A stretch of DNA of 5,447 nt from Acidobacteriota bacterium (GCA_003223895.1 QHXD01000245.1:2844-8290); one strand, 5' to 3'; shown: positions 1 to 5,447, counted from the first letter of the stretch. A program made the numbers and translations. The notes: a model not told the origin generated them from the sequence alone.

Positions 1-510
1 CTCGACGGGACCGATGCCGTCATGCTTTCGGAAGAAACCGCAGTCGGAAAGTATCCCGCGGAATCCGTGTCGATGATGGATCGCATCGCGCGAGCGGCGG
101 AGTGCGCACTCGACGTTTCGAAATTTGAAAATATTCCGATGGAGTCGGGTACGAGCGACGCGATCAGCCGGGCGAGCTATTTCATCGCGAAGGAAATGGG
201 AGCTGCGGCGATCATCACGCCGACGTGGTCGGGTTCGACAGCCTGCCGGGTCGCGCGGTTCCGTCCGAAGCAGCCGATTCTGGCCCCAACGCCAAACGAG
301 GCCGCCTTCGACTTCCTTTCTTTATGCTGGGGAGTGATCCCAATCTTCATCCCTCCCTCCGAAAATCTCGATGACATGATCCGTCTGTCCATCAACGCCG
401 CCCGGCGCGCCGGCTACGTCGATAGCGGCCAACAAGTGGTCATCACCGGCGGCCTGCCGCTTCATGTCCCAGGGAATACCAACTTCATCAAAGTCGAGTG
501 GGTGGATTGA
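1..510 (+). CDS. pyk: Pyruvate kinase, C-terminal part (5' end outside window)
   Basis: Pyruvate kinase transfers phosphate from phosphoenolpyruvate to ADP in the last step of glycolysis, in the cytoplasm. The frame is open from base 1, so 169 residues of the C-terminal end are visible out of roughly 470-480 usual for the family. The first residues, LDGTDAVMLSEETAVGKYP, are the conserved end of the catalytic barrel; the rest is the C-terminal regulatory domain. TWSGSTACRVARFRP and a GVIPIF segment match the family core of that domain, and the ending GLPLHVPGNTNFIKVEWVD has the usual G-x-P...G-x-T/N-N pattern. The stop is TGA at 508-510. The ATG at 22 is internal to the conserved motif and is not a start. 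A thioredoxin gene follows 19 nt downstream on the same strand and may be co-transcribed. Nothing looks broken. Confidence 0.96.
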   Translation, partial: LDGTDAVMLSEETAVGKYPAESVSMMDRIARAAECALDVSKFENIPMESGTSDAISRASYFIAKEMGAAAIITPTWSGSTACRVARFRPKQPILAPTPNEAAFDFLSLCWGVIPIFIPPSENLDDMIRLSINAARRAGYVDSGQQVVITGGLPLHVPGNTNFIKVEWVD

Positions 511-518
511 AGGAAGGA
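511..518 (+). promoter_or_regulatory. Ribosome binding site of the thioredoxin gene
   Basis: AGGAAGGA begins just after the pyk stop codon. It lies 11 nt before ATG 530 and only 2 nt before GTG 521. If the upstream AGGA (511-514) is the pairing part, GTG 521 is spaced normally, so the site supports a start at either 521 or 530. It argues against the in-frame ATG at 464, which lies inside pyk. Confidence 0.6.
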
Positions 519-529
519 ACGTGAACAAT

Positions 530-958
530 ATGATTCGAAAATGCCCCGTCTGTGGAAAGAGCAATCGGGTGCCTGCCGAGCATATGGCAGACACCGGGCG
601 GTGTGGCGCCTGCAAGGCAGAGCTTCCACCGGTTGCAGAACCAATCGAGGCAGACACCGAGAGTTTCGACAGCATTGTGCGCGAAGCTCGCGTCCCGGTT
701 CTCGTCGATTTCTGGGCAGCATGGTGCGGCCCCTGTCGAATGGCTGCGCCGGAAGTCAAAAAGGTAGCCGCGGAGATGGCGGGCCGAGCCATCGTCTTGA
801 AGGTAGACACGGAACGCTCACCCGTTCTTGCGCAACGATACAACGTGATGAGTATTCCGAACTTCGTTGTTTTCAAGAATGGCCAGGTTGTTCTGCAACA
901 GCCCGGTCTGGTGGATCATAATCAGATGGCAGCCTGGTTAAAGAAAGCGGCTGCGTAG
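530..958 (+). CDS. trxC: Thioredoxin with N-terminal zinc ribbon (TrxC / thioredoxin-2 type)
   Basis: A cytoplasmic thiol-disulfide reductase of the thioredoxin-2 family, normally reduced by thioredoxin reductase; in E. coli the TrxC family takes part in oxidative stress defence. The protein has 142 residues, close to the usual size of about 140. An N-terminal zinc ribbon has two CXXC pairs (Cys5/Cys8 in KCPVCGKSNRVP and Cys25/Cys28 in RCGACK). A thioredoxin fold follows with the active site WCGPC at residues 65-69 (in DFWAAWCGPC) and the cis-proline at Pro110 (SIPNFVVFKNG). I chose ATG 530 because it places the first cysteine at residue 5, as in E. coli TrxC. GTG 521, three codons upstream, is a fair alternative with better ribosome-site spacing. 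A start at 464 would overlap pyk by 47 bases and add residues unlike the family. The stop is TAG at 956-958. The gene converges on ccmH. Confidence 0.93.
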   Translation: MIRKCPVCGKSNRVPAEHMADTGRCGACKAELPPVAEPIEADTESFDSIVREARVPVLVDFWAAWCGPCRMAAPEVKKVAAEMAGRAIVLKVDTERSPVLAQRYNVMSIPNFVVFKNGQVVLQQPGLVDHNQMAAWLKKAAA

Positions 959-959
959 T

Positions 960-977
960 CGCGGGCTTTAGCCCGTG
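960..977. terminator. Palindromic hairpin at the convergent trxC/ccmH junction
   Basis: CGCGGGCT (960-967) pairs with AGCCCGTG (970-977) around a TT centre, giving an 8-bp stem with one G-T pair; in practice the loop would be about 4 nt. The hairpin begins just after the trxC stop and contains the ccmH stop codon (968-970) and part of its last codons. No T-run follows on either strand, so it is not a textbook intrinsic terminator. Its place between two convergent genes 9 nt apart suggests a bidirectional terminator or transcript-end stabiliser. The core GCGGGCTTTAGCCCG also resembles a dispersed REP-type palindrome, but only one copy is present here. Confidence 0.45.
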
Positions 978-1345
978 TTCGCAGCCCGGCGTTTCAGGGA
1001 TCGATAGAGAGCGAACAGACCGCCGCCGAGCAATAGAAAAGGGCCGAACCAAAGCACATATGTACGCGGCTTCAGGGGAGGCCGATAAAGCACGAAATCG
1101 CCATAGCGGTCGGTCAGGAAGGCTACGATTTCCGTGTCGTTCCTACCGGCCCTCATTTGCTCTCGAATCTGTTTTCGCAGATCGGCGGCGAGCTCGGCTT
1201 GCGAATCCGCGAGTGTTTCGTTCTGGCAGACCAGACAACGAAGCTGGCGCGAAAGCGCCATGACTCGCTTCTCCAGTTCGCGGTTGTCGCTTGCGAAGAG
1301 TCGGAAACACGAGAAAATCGCCAGCACCACTGCGAGCCGCTTCAT
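968..1345 (-). CDS. ccmH: Cytochrome c maturation protein CcmH (short CycL-type)
   Basis: A membrane-anchored periplasmic thiol protein that acts with CcmG to reduce the CXXCH cysteines of apocytochrome c before haem attachment. The protein has 125 residues. Residues 1-19 form a signal sequence or first membrane segment (RLAVVLAIFSCFRLFAS). The family signature LRCLVCQNETLADS follows, with redox cysteines 37 and 40, then the helical DLRKQIREQMRAGRND and the conserved FLTDRYGDFVLYRPP (residues 76-90). A C-terminal membrane helix spans about 97-114 and ends in a basic tail. This is the short form: the C-terminal TPR (CcmI-like) half of the E. coli protein is absent and no ccmI follows. Its ATG overlaps the ccmG TGA as ATGA (1342-1345), so it is probably translationally coupled. 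It is the last gene of the operon. Confidence 0.94.
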   Translation of the reverse strand: MKRLAVVLAIFSCFRLFASDNRELEKRVMALSRQLRCLVCQNETLADSQAELAADLRKQIREQMRAGRNDTEIVAFLTDRYGDFVLYRPPLKPRTYVLWFGPFLLLGGGLFALYRSLKRRAANTG

Positions 1346-1863
1346 TGGTTCAATTCCGTGACCATTGGCAGAATTGTCTTGTCCAGAATTTCGCGGGTCA
1401 CTGGACCAATCTGTTTGAACCGGATCAGACCATTCTTGTCGATCAAATACGTTTCAGGCACACCGTAGACCCCGTAATCGATACCGACTTGCCCGTCCGT
1501 GTCCAGGACACTGAGCACATATGGATTCCCAAGCTCACGGAGTAACGCGAGCGCGTTCTCGCGCTTGTCCTTGTAATTCAGGCCGTAAATGGGAACATCG
1601 CCCCTGCGTGCAAGATCGGCAAGGACGAGATGCTCCTCGAGACACGAAACGCACCAGGATGCCCATGTGTTGAGCAACCACACCTGGCCTCGCATCTCTT
1701 GCGGCGAAAAAGTCTTGCCAGGCTCGTGGAGTTGAGCGAGCTGAAACGCCGGCGCCGGTTTGTTGATCAGCGGCGAGGGTACTTCATGCGGATCATAGAG
1801 CAAACCGGCTGCGAGGAAGACCACCAGCAAAAGGAAGATGACGAATGGGATTGCAAATCTCAT
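1342..1863 (-). CDS. ccmG: Thiol-disulfide oxidoreductase CcmG/DsbE
   Basis: A periplasmic, membrane-tethered thioredoxin-fold reductant of the cytochrome c maturation pathway; in the family it reduces apocytochrome or CcmH disulfides using electrons from DsbD/CcdA. The protein has 173 residues, close to the usual 175-185. An N-terminal anchor covers residues 3-22. The CcmG-type segment LINKPAPAFQL (31-41) follows, then the active site NTWASWCVSC with Cys71 and Cys74, the CcmG glycine-rich segment IYGLNYKDK (92-100), and the cis-proline signature GVYGVPETYLID with Pro136. The open frame extends 34 codons further upstream into ccmF, but ATG 1863 starts directly before the membrane anchor and overlaps the ccmF TGA as ATGA (1860-1863), so I take it as the start. 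The stop overlaps the ccmH start. Confidence 0.95.
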   Translation of the reverse strand: MRFAIPFVIFLLLVVFLAAGLLYDPHEVPSPLINKPAPAFQLAQLHEPGKTFSPQEMRGQVWLLNTWASWCVSCLEEHLVLADLARRGDVPIYGLNYKDKRENALALLRELGNPYVLSVLDTDGQVGIDYGVYGVPETYLIDKNGLIRFKQIGPVTREILDKTILPMVTELNQ

Positions 1864-3797
1864 GATTCCACTTTTCGCTGCTTCCCAGCGGGCTTGACAT
1901 AGCGCCGGCCGCTGGCGGCCAATCCGCCGCCGATCATCATCAGGACTGCGCCCGCCCAAATCCAATCAACGAAAGGCTTGTAGTGGACGCGCACACTCCA
2001 GGCGCGGTTCTGACCCACCGGTTCACCTAACGAAAGATAAAGGTCACGAAATAGACCGCTGTCGATCGCGGTTTCCGTCAATGCGTTCCCCGAAGCGGTG
2101 TAGACACGTTTCTCCGGATACAGCGTCCGAACCATCCGGCCGTCCCTGATGATCTCGATCTCAGCGCGCCCAGCCAGGTAGTTTGCGCCGGCTACTTCGG
2201 TGACGCCGTTGAATCTGAAATCGTAGCCACCCACATTGACCGTATCGCCAATGTCCATCCGAACGTCTTTCTCCGCCTGATATCCGGTCACCAGCGTGAT
2301 GCCAGCGATCACGACCGCGACGCCGACATGGGCCATTTGCATGCCGTAGTAACTGCGCGGCTGCGGGCCCATGGCGTTCTTCAGCCTCTCCCAAAGGCTT
2401 ACTGCGGAGGTAATCACAATCCACAAGGCAAGCGACAGCCCGAGACTTACGAGAGGTTTCCATTCGCTGACAAGAAAGGGAATGACAATCCCGGCGATCG
2501 CGCTCGCCGCGAACGCCCAGCGCAAGCGCACGGCCAACTCGGGAAGACTCGCCTTCTTCCAGCGCGCGGCTGGACCGACGCCGAGCAAGAACATGGCCGG
2601 CACCATCACCGCAACAAAGATCGTGTTGAAATAGGGCGGGCCGACGGACAGTTTGCCCATGCCCAGCACTTCGATGAATAGAGGATAAAGCGTGCCCAGC
2701 AGCACCGAAGCGGCCGCCACAGCCAAAAGCACGTTGTTGGTCAGCAGGAACGATTCTCGTGAAACCAGATCGAAGTTGCCACCCAGTCCGACTTGCTTCG
2801 CCCGCCATGCGTAGAGCAGGAGCGAGCCCCCGATGACTATCCCAAGGAAACAGAGAATGAAGATGCCCCGCTTCGGATCCGTCGCGAAAGCGTGCACGGA
2901 AGTCAGTACGCCTGAGCGCACCAGAAATGTTCCCAACAAGCTCAGTGAAAACGCGGCAATTGCCAGCAACACGGTCCAGCTCCTGAAAGCTCCGCGCTTT
3001 TCCGTGACAGCGAGAGAATGAATCAGGGCCGTGCCGACCAGCCACGGCATGAACGAGGCGTTCTCAACCGGATCCCAAAACCACCAGCCGCCCCAGCCAA
3101 GTTCGTAATAGGCCCAAAAGCTTCCCAGTGCAATGCCGCCAGTCAGGAACGTCCAGGCCACGGTCGTCCAGGGCCTGGACCAGCGCGCCCAGTCTGCGTC
3201 CAGCCGTCCGCCAATCAACGCCGAGATCGCAAATGCGAACGCCACCGAGAAGCCGACATACCCCATGTAGAGCATGGGCGGATGCGCCACCATGGCCGGA
3301 TCCTGCAACAAAGGGTTCAGATCTCTTCCGTCAGACGGCGGCGAGCTGAGGCGAGTAAAAGGATTCGACGTCAGCAGTAAGAAAAGCAGGAACCCAACAC
3401 TGATCGAGCCCATTACGCTGAGTACGCGCGCGGTCATCTCCTTCGGCAGGTGACCGCTGAACAGCGTAACGGCCAGCGTCCAGAACCCCAGTATCAACGT
3501 CCACAACAGGAGTGAACCTTCGTGCGAACCCCAGGTTGCAGCCAGACGGTACTGCACGGGCAAGTGCGAGTTTGAATTGCTCGCGACGTTCAAAACGGAG
3601 AAGTCATTTGTGACAAACAAGTAGGCCAGGCAGCCAAAGGCAACAGCCACAAAGATGAATTGCGCCCGACCGGCGGTTATCCCTGCGGCCATCCAGGATC
3701 GATTGCCGCGCGTGGCGCCAATCATCGGCAGGGTGACCTGGATGATGGCTATCAAGAGCGCGACAATCAGTGAGAACTGTCCGATTTCAGCTAGCAC
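1860..3797 (-). CDS. ccmF: Haem lyase / cytochrome c-type biogenesis protein CcmF
   Basis: A multi-pass inner-membrane protein that takes haem from CcmE and, with CcmH, joins it to the CXXCH motif of apocytochrome c. Its 645 residues match the usual 640-660. The periplasmic WWD haem-handling domain is at about 234-251 (GWGGWWFWDPVENASFMPWL region). The four conserved histidines fall at His172 (AHPPMLYMGY), His260 (ALIHSLAV), His302 (TSVHAFATD) and His490 (MQMAHVGVA), each one position from E. coli H173, H261, H303 and H491. A large soluble periplasmic loop (about 505-605) precedes a final membrane helix (about 611-630) and a basic tail. The start is GTG at 3797, with AGGGGG just upstream; MLAEIGQFSL matches the usual CcmF N-terminus. 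It lies 8 nt after ccmE, and its TGA overlaps the ccmG start. It appears intact. Confidence 0.97.
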   Translation of the reverse strand: MLAEIGQFSLIVALLIAIIQVTLPMIGATRGNRSWMAAGITAGRAQFIFVAVAFGCLAYLFVTNDFSVLNVASNSNSHLPVQYRLAATWGSHEGSLLLWTLILGFWTLAVTLFSGHLPKEMTARVLSVMGSISVGFLLFLLLTSNPFTRLSSPPSDGRDLNPLLQDPAMVAHPPMLYMGYVGFSVAFAFAISALIGGRLDADWARWSRPWTTVAWTFLTGGIALGSFWAYYELGWGGWWFWDPVENASFMPWLVGTALIHSLAVTEKRGAFRSWTVLLAIAAFSLSLLGTFLVRSGVLTSVHAFATDPKRGIFILCFLGIVIGGSLLLYAWRAKQVGLGGNFDLVSRESFLLTNNVLLAVAAASVLLGTLYPLFIEVLGMGKLSVGPPYFNTIFVAVMVPAMFLLGVGPAARWKKASLPELAVRLRWAFAASAIAGIVIPFLVSEWKPLVSLGLSLALWIVITSAVSLWERLKNAMGPQPRSYYGMQMAHVGVAVVIAGITLVTGYQAEKDVRMDIGDTVNVGGYDFRFNGVTEVAGANYLAGRAEIEIIRDGRMVRTLYPEKRVYTASGNALTETAIDSGLFRDLYLSLGEPVGQNRAWSVRVHYKPFVDWIWAGAVLMMIGGGLAASGRRYVKPAGKQRKVES

Positions 3798-3799
3798 GG

Positions 3800-3805
3800 C
3801 CCCCT
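3800..3805 (-). promoter_or_regulatory. Ribosome binding site of ccmF
   Basis: On the minus strand the gap between the ccmE TAG and the ccmF GTG reads AGGGGGCC. AGGGGG is the only purine-rich match near the GTG and sits 2 nt from it, which is close. Together with the family-like N-terminus it supports the non-ATG start. Coupling to ccmE translation is likely at an 8-nt gap. Confidence 0.45.
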
Positions 3806-4225
3806 CTATTTGCCCGCGAGCGTCTGCGCGACCTCGGGTGGCATGTAGTTCTCGTCGTGCTTGGCCAGCACCTGGTCTGCGTAAAACACGCCGTCAGGCG
3901 CCACTTTGCCCTCTGCAACGCAGCCCCGGCCTTCCTTGAAGAGATCCGGCAGGATGCCCTTATAGACCACGGGAATGCTCTTCGCTGCATCCGCAATCAT
4001 GAATCTCGAGGTCAGTCCATCAGCGTCGCGCTTGAGACTGCCCTTCTGAACCAGACCGCCGATGCGGAAATGCCGGCCCAGGGGAGCTTCTTTGCCGGCT
4101 ACCTGTGAAGGAGTGAAAAAGAAAACCAGATTCCTGTTGAAAGCACTAAGCACGAGGGCCGCCGCCACGCCCAGGCTGCAGAGGCCCACAACGATAAAGC
4201 CCATTCTCTTGTGACGTTTTTTCAT
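3806..4225 (-). CDS. ccmE: Periplasmic haem chaperone CcmE
   Basis: CcmE binds haem covalently through a histidine and carries it from the CcmABCD complex to CcmF. The protein has 139 residues, slightly shorter than E. coli CcmE (159), mainly because of a short C-terminal tail. A basic cytoplasmic start (MKKRHKR) and a signal anchor (about 8-28) precede the OB-fold domain. Visible family landmarks are FFFTPSQV (35-42), RIGGLVQKGSL (54-64), PVVYKGILPDLFKEG (85-99) and the haem-attachment motif LAKHDENYMPPE, with His123 as the covalent ligand and Tyr127 as the axial ligand by family analogy. The ATG at 4225 is preceded at 7 nt by GGAAGG. The gene sits 15 nt after ccmD and 8 nt before ccmF. Nothing essential is missing. 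Confidence 0.96.
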   Translation of the reverse strand: MKKRHKRMGFIVVGLCSLGVAAALVLSAFNRNLVFFFTPSQVAGKEAPLGRHFRIGGLVQKGSLKRDADGLTSRFMIADAAKSIPVVYKGILPDLFKEGRGCVAEGKVAPDGVFYADQVLAKHDENYMPPEVAQTLAGK

Positions 4226-4232
4226 GCTCGTA

Positions 4233-4238
4233 CCTTCC
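4233..4238 (-). promoter_or_regulatory. Ribosome binding site of ccmE
   Basis: GGAAGG on the minus strand, 7 nt before the ccmE ATG and inside the 15-nt ccmD-ccmE gap. It is the best-formed ribosome site in the operon. That fits a gene not coupled by stop/start overlap and possibly needed in excess as the haem carrier. Confidence 0.6.
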
Positions 4239-4240
4239 GG

Positions 4241-4393
4241 CTATTTCGAAAAGTTTTGAAGCTGCCTCTTTAGCGTTTTCTTTCGGCGGACCACGAGGAG
4301 CACTTCGCCGCACATGGCCACCAATGCCAACGCGTAGGAGCCCCACACATAGAAGGCGTAACCGTCCATGGAAAAGAATTTTGACCAGTTCAT
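4241..4393 (-). CDS. ccmD: Small haem exporter subunit CcmD
   Basis: CcmD is a small single-pass membrane protein of the CcmABCD complex, needed in the family for release of holo-CcmE. I translated this 50-residue gene directly; it is short enough to be missed by length-limited gene callers. It begins MNWSKFFSMDGYAFYVWGSY, which carries the CcmD hallmark FFxMxGYAFYVWGSY. One membrane helix follows (about 13-36), then a strongly basic cytoplasmic tail (RRKKTLKRQLQNFSK). The ATG at 4393 overlaps the TGA of the upstream ccmB'-ccmC gene as ATGA (4390-4393), so translational coupling is likely; no strong separate ribosome site is seen. The stop is TAG at 4241-4243, 15 nt before ccmE. Length and gene position are normal for the family. 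Confidence 0.93.
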   Translation of the reverse strand: MNWSKFFSMDGYAFYVWGSYALALVAMCGEVLLVVRRKKTLKRQLQNFSK

Positions 4394-5364
4394 CTCGTTA
4401 GTGCTTCTTCTCTCCAGCCCACGTCTCGCTCTCTTTCAATGATGGTGCAGCACAGCCGGGTGAGTACGACAGCGATGGAATATAGCCAGCACGCCGCCAG
4501 CATGATCAACATCGCGGCAAGCATGGGGGCAGCGATGGTTGGCTTATCGACGAGGCGGATCGTAGCGCCCTGATGCAGGGTGTTCCACCACTGCACCGAG
4601 AAGTAGATAATCGGTACATTAATTACACCGACCAGCGCCAGCACAGCGCCTGCGCGGTCGGCGCGTCCCGGATCGTCAATAGCGGACTGCAGCGAGACAA
4701 AACCAATGTAGAGAAAGAGCAGAATGAGCGTGGACGTCGTTCGCGCATCCCACACCCACCAGGTACCCCACGTTGGTTTTCCCCACATCGAACCTGTCAC
4801 CAGTGAAAGGAATGTGAACATCGCTCCGGTGATCGACAAGGACGACGCCATCATCGAAGACAGCCGCGCATTAAAGGCCCAGCCAATACCTGCATAGATC
4901 GCCATCAGGATGTAAAGGAGCATCCCCATCCACGCTGCCGGCACGTGAATGAAGAGCACGCGGTACGCTTCTCCCTGCTGGAAATCGCGCGGCGCCAGAA
5001 ACAATCCAACGTAAAGGCCGATGATGAAGAGGATCGTCGCCGCAGTTGCAAACCAGGGAATCATCTTGCTCGCCACCGGATAAAATTTTCCCGGGGATGC
5101 GTATTCGAGGGTTCCATCGACGTAGTCGCCGGCAAACAGCCGGCCCAGGGAGAGCATCGACGCGAGCAACGCCGCTACCCACACCAGGCCAGAAGCGATC
5201 GAGCGCAATAGTTGAGTATCCGGCCCGATGCTGAGCGGAAACAAACTGACGACAATGACGAAGAAGAAGAGCGTGGAGAGCGCGTCCGCACGCCTCCGCC
5301 AGGCGAGCGTCAGGTCGCGGCGCACGAGCCATCGGAACATTGCGAACTGTGACGGCGTACTCAT
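4390..5364 (-). CDS. ccmC: CcmB(N-terminal)-CcmC in-frame fusion, haem transfer protein
   Basis: The 324-residue product has two parts. Residues 1-87 are the CcmB N-terminus (FRWLVRRDLTLAWRRRAD, then SLFPLSIGPDTQLLR, VWVAALLASMLSLGRLF and DYVDGTLE) with two membrane helices (about 32-47 and 58-76). Residues 88-324 are an essentially complete CcmC, about 237 residues against 245 in E. coli. CcmC, a six-helix inner-membrane protein, delivers haem to the CcmE histidine. Its key features are present: His140 (LFIHVPAAW), the WWD motif WGTWWVWDAR (199-208) and His264 (WWNTLHQGAT), corresponding to E. coli H60 and H184. The start ATG 5364 overlaps the ccmA TGA; Met9 is a possible alternative start. 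The stop overlaps ccmD. CcmC function looks intact; CcmB function is probably lost unless another copy exists. A frameshift does not explain this, since no bases lie between the parts. Confidence 0.93.
   Translation of the reverse strand: MSTPSQFAMFRWLVRRDLTLAWRRRADALSTLFFFVIVVSLFPLSIGPDTQLLRSIASGLVWVAALLASMLSLGRLFAGDYVDGTLEYASPGKFYPVASKMIPWFATAATILFIIGLYVGLFLAPRDFQQGEAYRVLFIHVPAAWMGMLLYILMAIYAGIGWAFNARLSSMMASSLSITGAMFTFLSLVTGSMWGKPTWGTWWVWDARTTSTLILLFLYIGFVSLQSAIDDPGRADRAGAVLALVGVINVPIIYFSVQWWNTLHQGATIRLVDKPTIAAPMLAAMLIMLAACWLYSIAVVLTRLCCTIIERERDVGWREEALTR
5104..5364 (-). pseudogene. ccmB: Truncated ccmB: N-terminal 87 codons fused to ccmC
   Basis: CcmB is the membrane subunit of the haem-exporter ABC complex on which the ATPase CcmA docks. 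A normal CcmB has about 220 residues and six membrane helices. Here only the first 87 codons remain, through the conserved cytoplasmic DYVDGTLE just after helix 2. The following residues, YASPGKFYPVASKMIPWF, are CcmC sequence rather than the LLLSPLPL-type continuation expected in CcmB. Roughly 130 residues and four helices are therefore missing. The remnant itself is well conserved, with no stop or frameshift, which suggests a recent event, retention under selection, or an assembly error. Confidence 0.8.
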
Positions 5365-5447
5365 GAGGCAAGTTCGATCCGCTGAAACCTACCCACGGCC
5401 AGGTCCATTTCATGATGCGTAGCGACAATCGCCATTCCGCCTTTTGC
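5361..5447 (-). CDS. ccmA: Haem exporter ATPase CcmA, C-terminal end (rest outside window)
   Basis: Only the last 28 residues and the TGA stop are inside the window; the frame is open to the right edge. The segment reads AKGGMAIVATHHEMDLAVGR and then FQRIELAS. The GGMAIVATHH portion is the strand leading to the switch-region histidine (H-loop) of ABC ATPases, and it matches the E. coli CcmA pattern GGMVILTTHQDL closely enough to recognise. In the family, CcmA hydrolyses ATP to drive release of haem-loaded CcmE from CcmC/D. Its stop overlaps the next gene's ATG as ATGA (5361-5364), the usual ccmA-ccmB arrangement. Walker motifs cannot be checked here. Confidence 0.85.
   Translation of the reverse strand, partial: AKGGMAIVATHHEMDLAVGRFQRIELAS

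Noticed and set aside
464..529. Upstream ATG at 464 extending the thioredoxin by 22 residues into pyk
   Set aside because: The added residues encode no family-like sequence and overlap conserved pyruvate kinase coding. The zinc-ribbon start and a purine-rich ribosome site fit GTG 521 or ATG 530.
322..876. 184-residue minus-strand open frame opposite pyk and trxC
   Set aside because: Both plus-strand genes under it have clear family motifs; this frame shows no recognisable domain and is an antisense shadow.
1864..1965. N-terminal extension of ccmG by 34 residues (MDLGGRSPDDD...)
   Set aside because: It is the out-of-frame reading of the ccmF 3' end. The hydrophobic anchor begins right after ATG 1863, and the ATGA overlap matches the other operon junctions.
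2161..3045. 294-residue open frame on the minus strand
   Set aside because: It is a shadow inside ccmF in another frame, arginine- and glycine-rich with no recognisable domain; ccmF in the true frame has all family motifs.
5095..5110. Frameshift as the explanation for the missing CcmB part
   Set aside because: CcmB-like sequence ends at about 5104 and CcmC-like sequence starts immediately, so no DNA in any frame is left to encode the missing residues.
5128..5144. GCCGGC-AAACA-GCCGGC inverted repeat near the fusion point
   Set aside because: It lies inside conserved CcmB coding (GRLFAGD) about 25 bases from the join, and GCCGGC is common in GC-rich coding DNA. It does not border the junction, so I do not treat it as the cause of the deletion.
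4871..5428. 185-residue minus-strand open frame spanning the ccmA/ccmB junction
   Set aside because: It is out of frame with both CcmA and CcmB'-CcmC, and its translation has no membrane or domain pattern. I checked whether it could hold the missing CcmB residues and it does not.

Overview
The window carries most of a cytochrome c maturation (Ccm, System I) operon on the minus strand. It faces the tail of a pyruvate kinase gene and a small zinc-finger thioredoxin gene on the plus strand. The DNA is fairly GC-rich and tightly packed, and System I implies a Gram-negative-type bacterium with periplasmic c-type cytochromes. The separate short CcmH, the gene order and a GCGGGCTTTAGCCCG-type palindrome at the convergent junction make me think of Acidobacteriota. 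That assignment is an impression, not something the window proves.

Plus strand, 1-958: the 3' end of pyk (1-510) is followed after 19 nt by a 142-residue thioredoxin of the TrxC/Trx2 type (530-958). The convergent junction (959-967) is only 9 nt long and sits in a hairpin.

Minus strand, read from the right edge: the ccmA tail (5361-5447), a ccmB'-ccmC fusion (4390-5364), ccmD (4241-4393, only 50 codons), ccmE (3806-4225), ccmF (1860-3797), ccmG (1342-1863) and ccmH (968-1345). Four junctions are ATGA stop/start overlaps (ccmA/B, ccmC/D, ccmF/G, ccmG/H), and the other two gaps are 8 and 15 nt, so this is one translationally coupled transcript. Its promoter lies beyond the right edge. By family knowledge, CcmC and CcmD load haem onto the CcmE histidine, CcmA and CcmB use ATP to release holo-CcmE, CcmG and CcmH keep the apocytochrome CXXCH thiols reduced, and CcmF joins haem to the apocytochrome.

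The main anomaly is at 4390-5364. The first 87 residues are a clear CcmB N-terminus, and the rest is an essentially complete CcmC, in one uninterrupted frame. About the last 60% of CcmB and the normal ccmC start are missing, with no spare nucleotides between the two parts. This is either a real in-frame deletion fusion or an assembly collapse. All other Ccm proteins visible here keep their key residues.

No stretch over 300 bases lacks a gene. I see no tRNA, rRNA, CRISPR array or insertion sequence.
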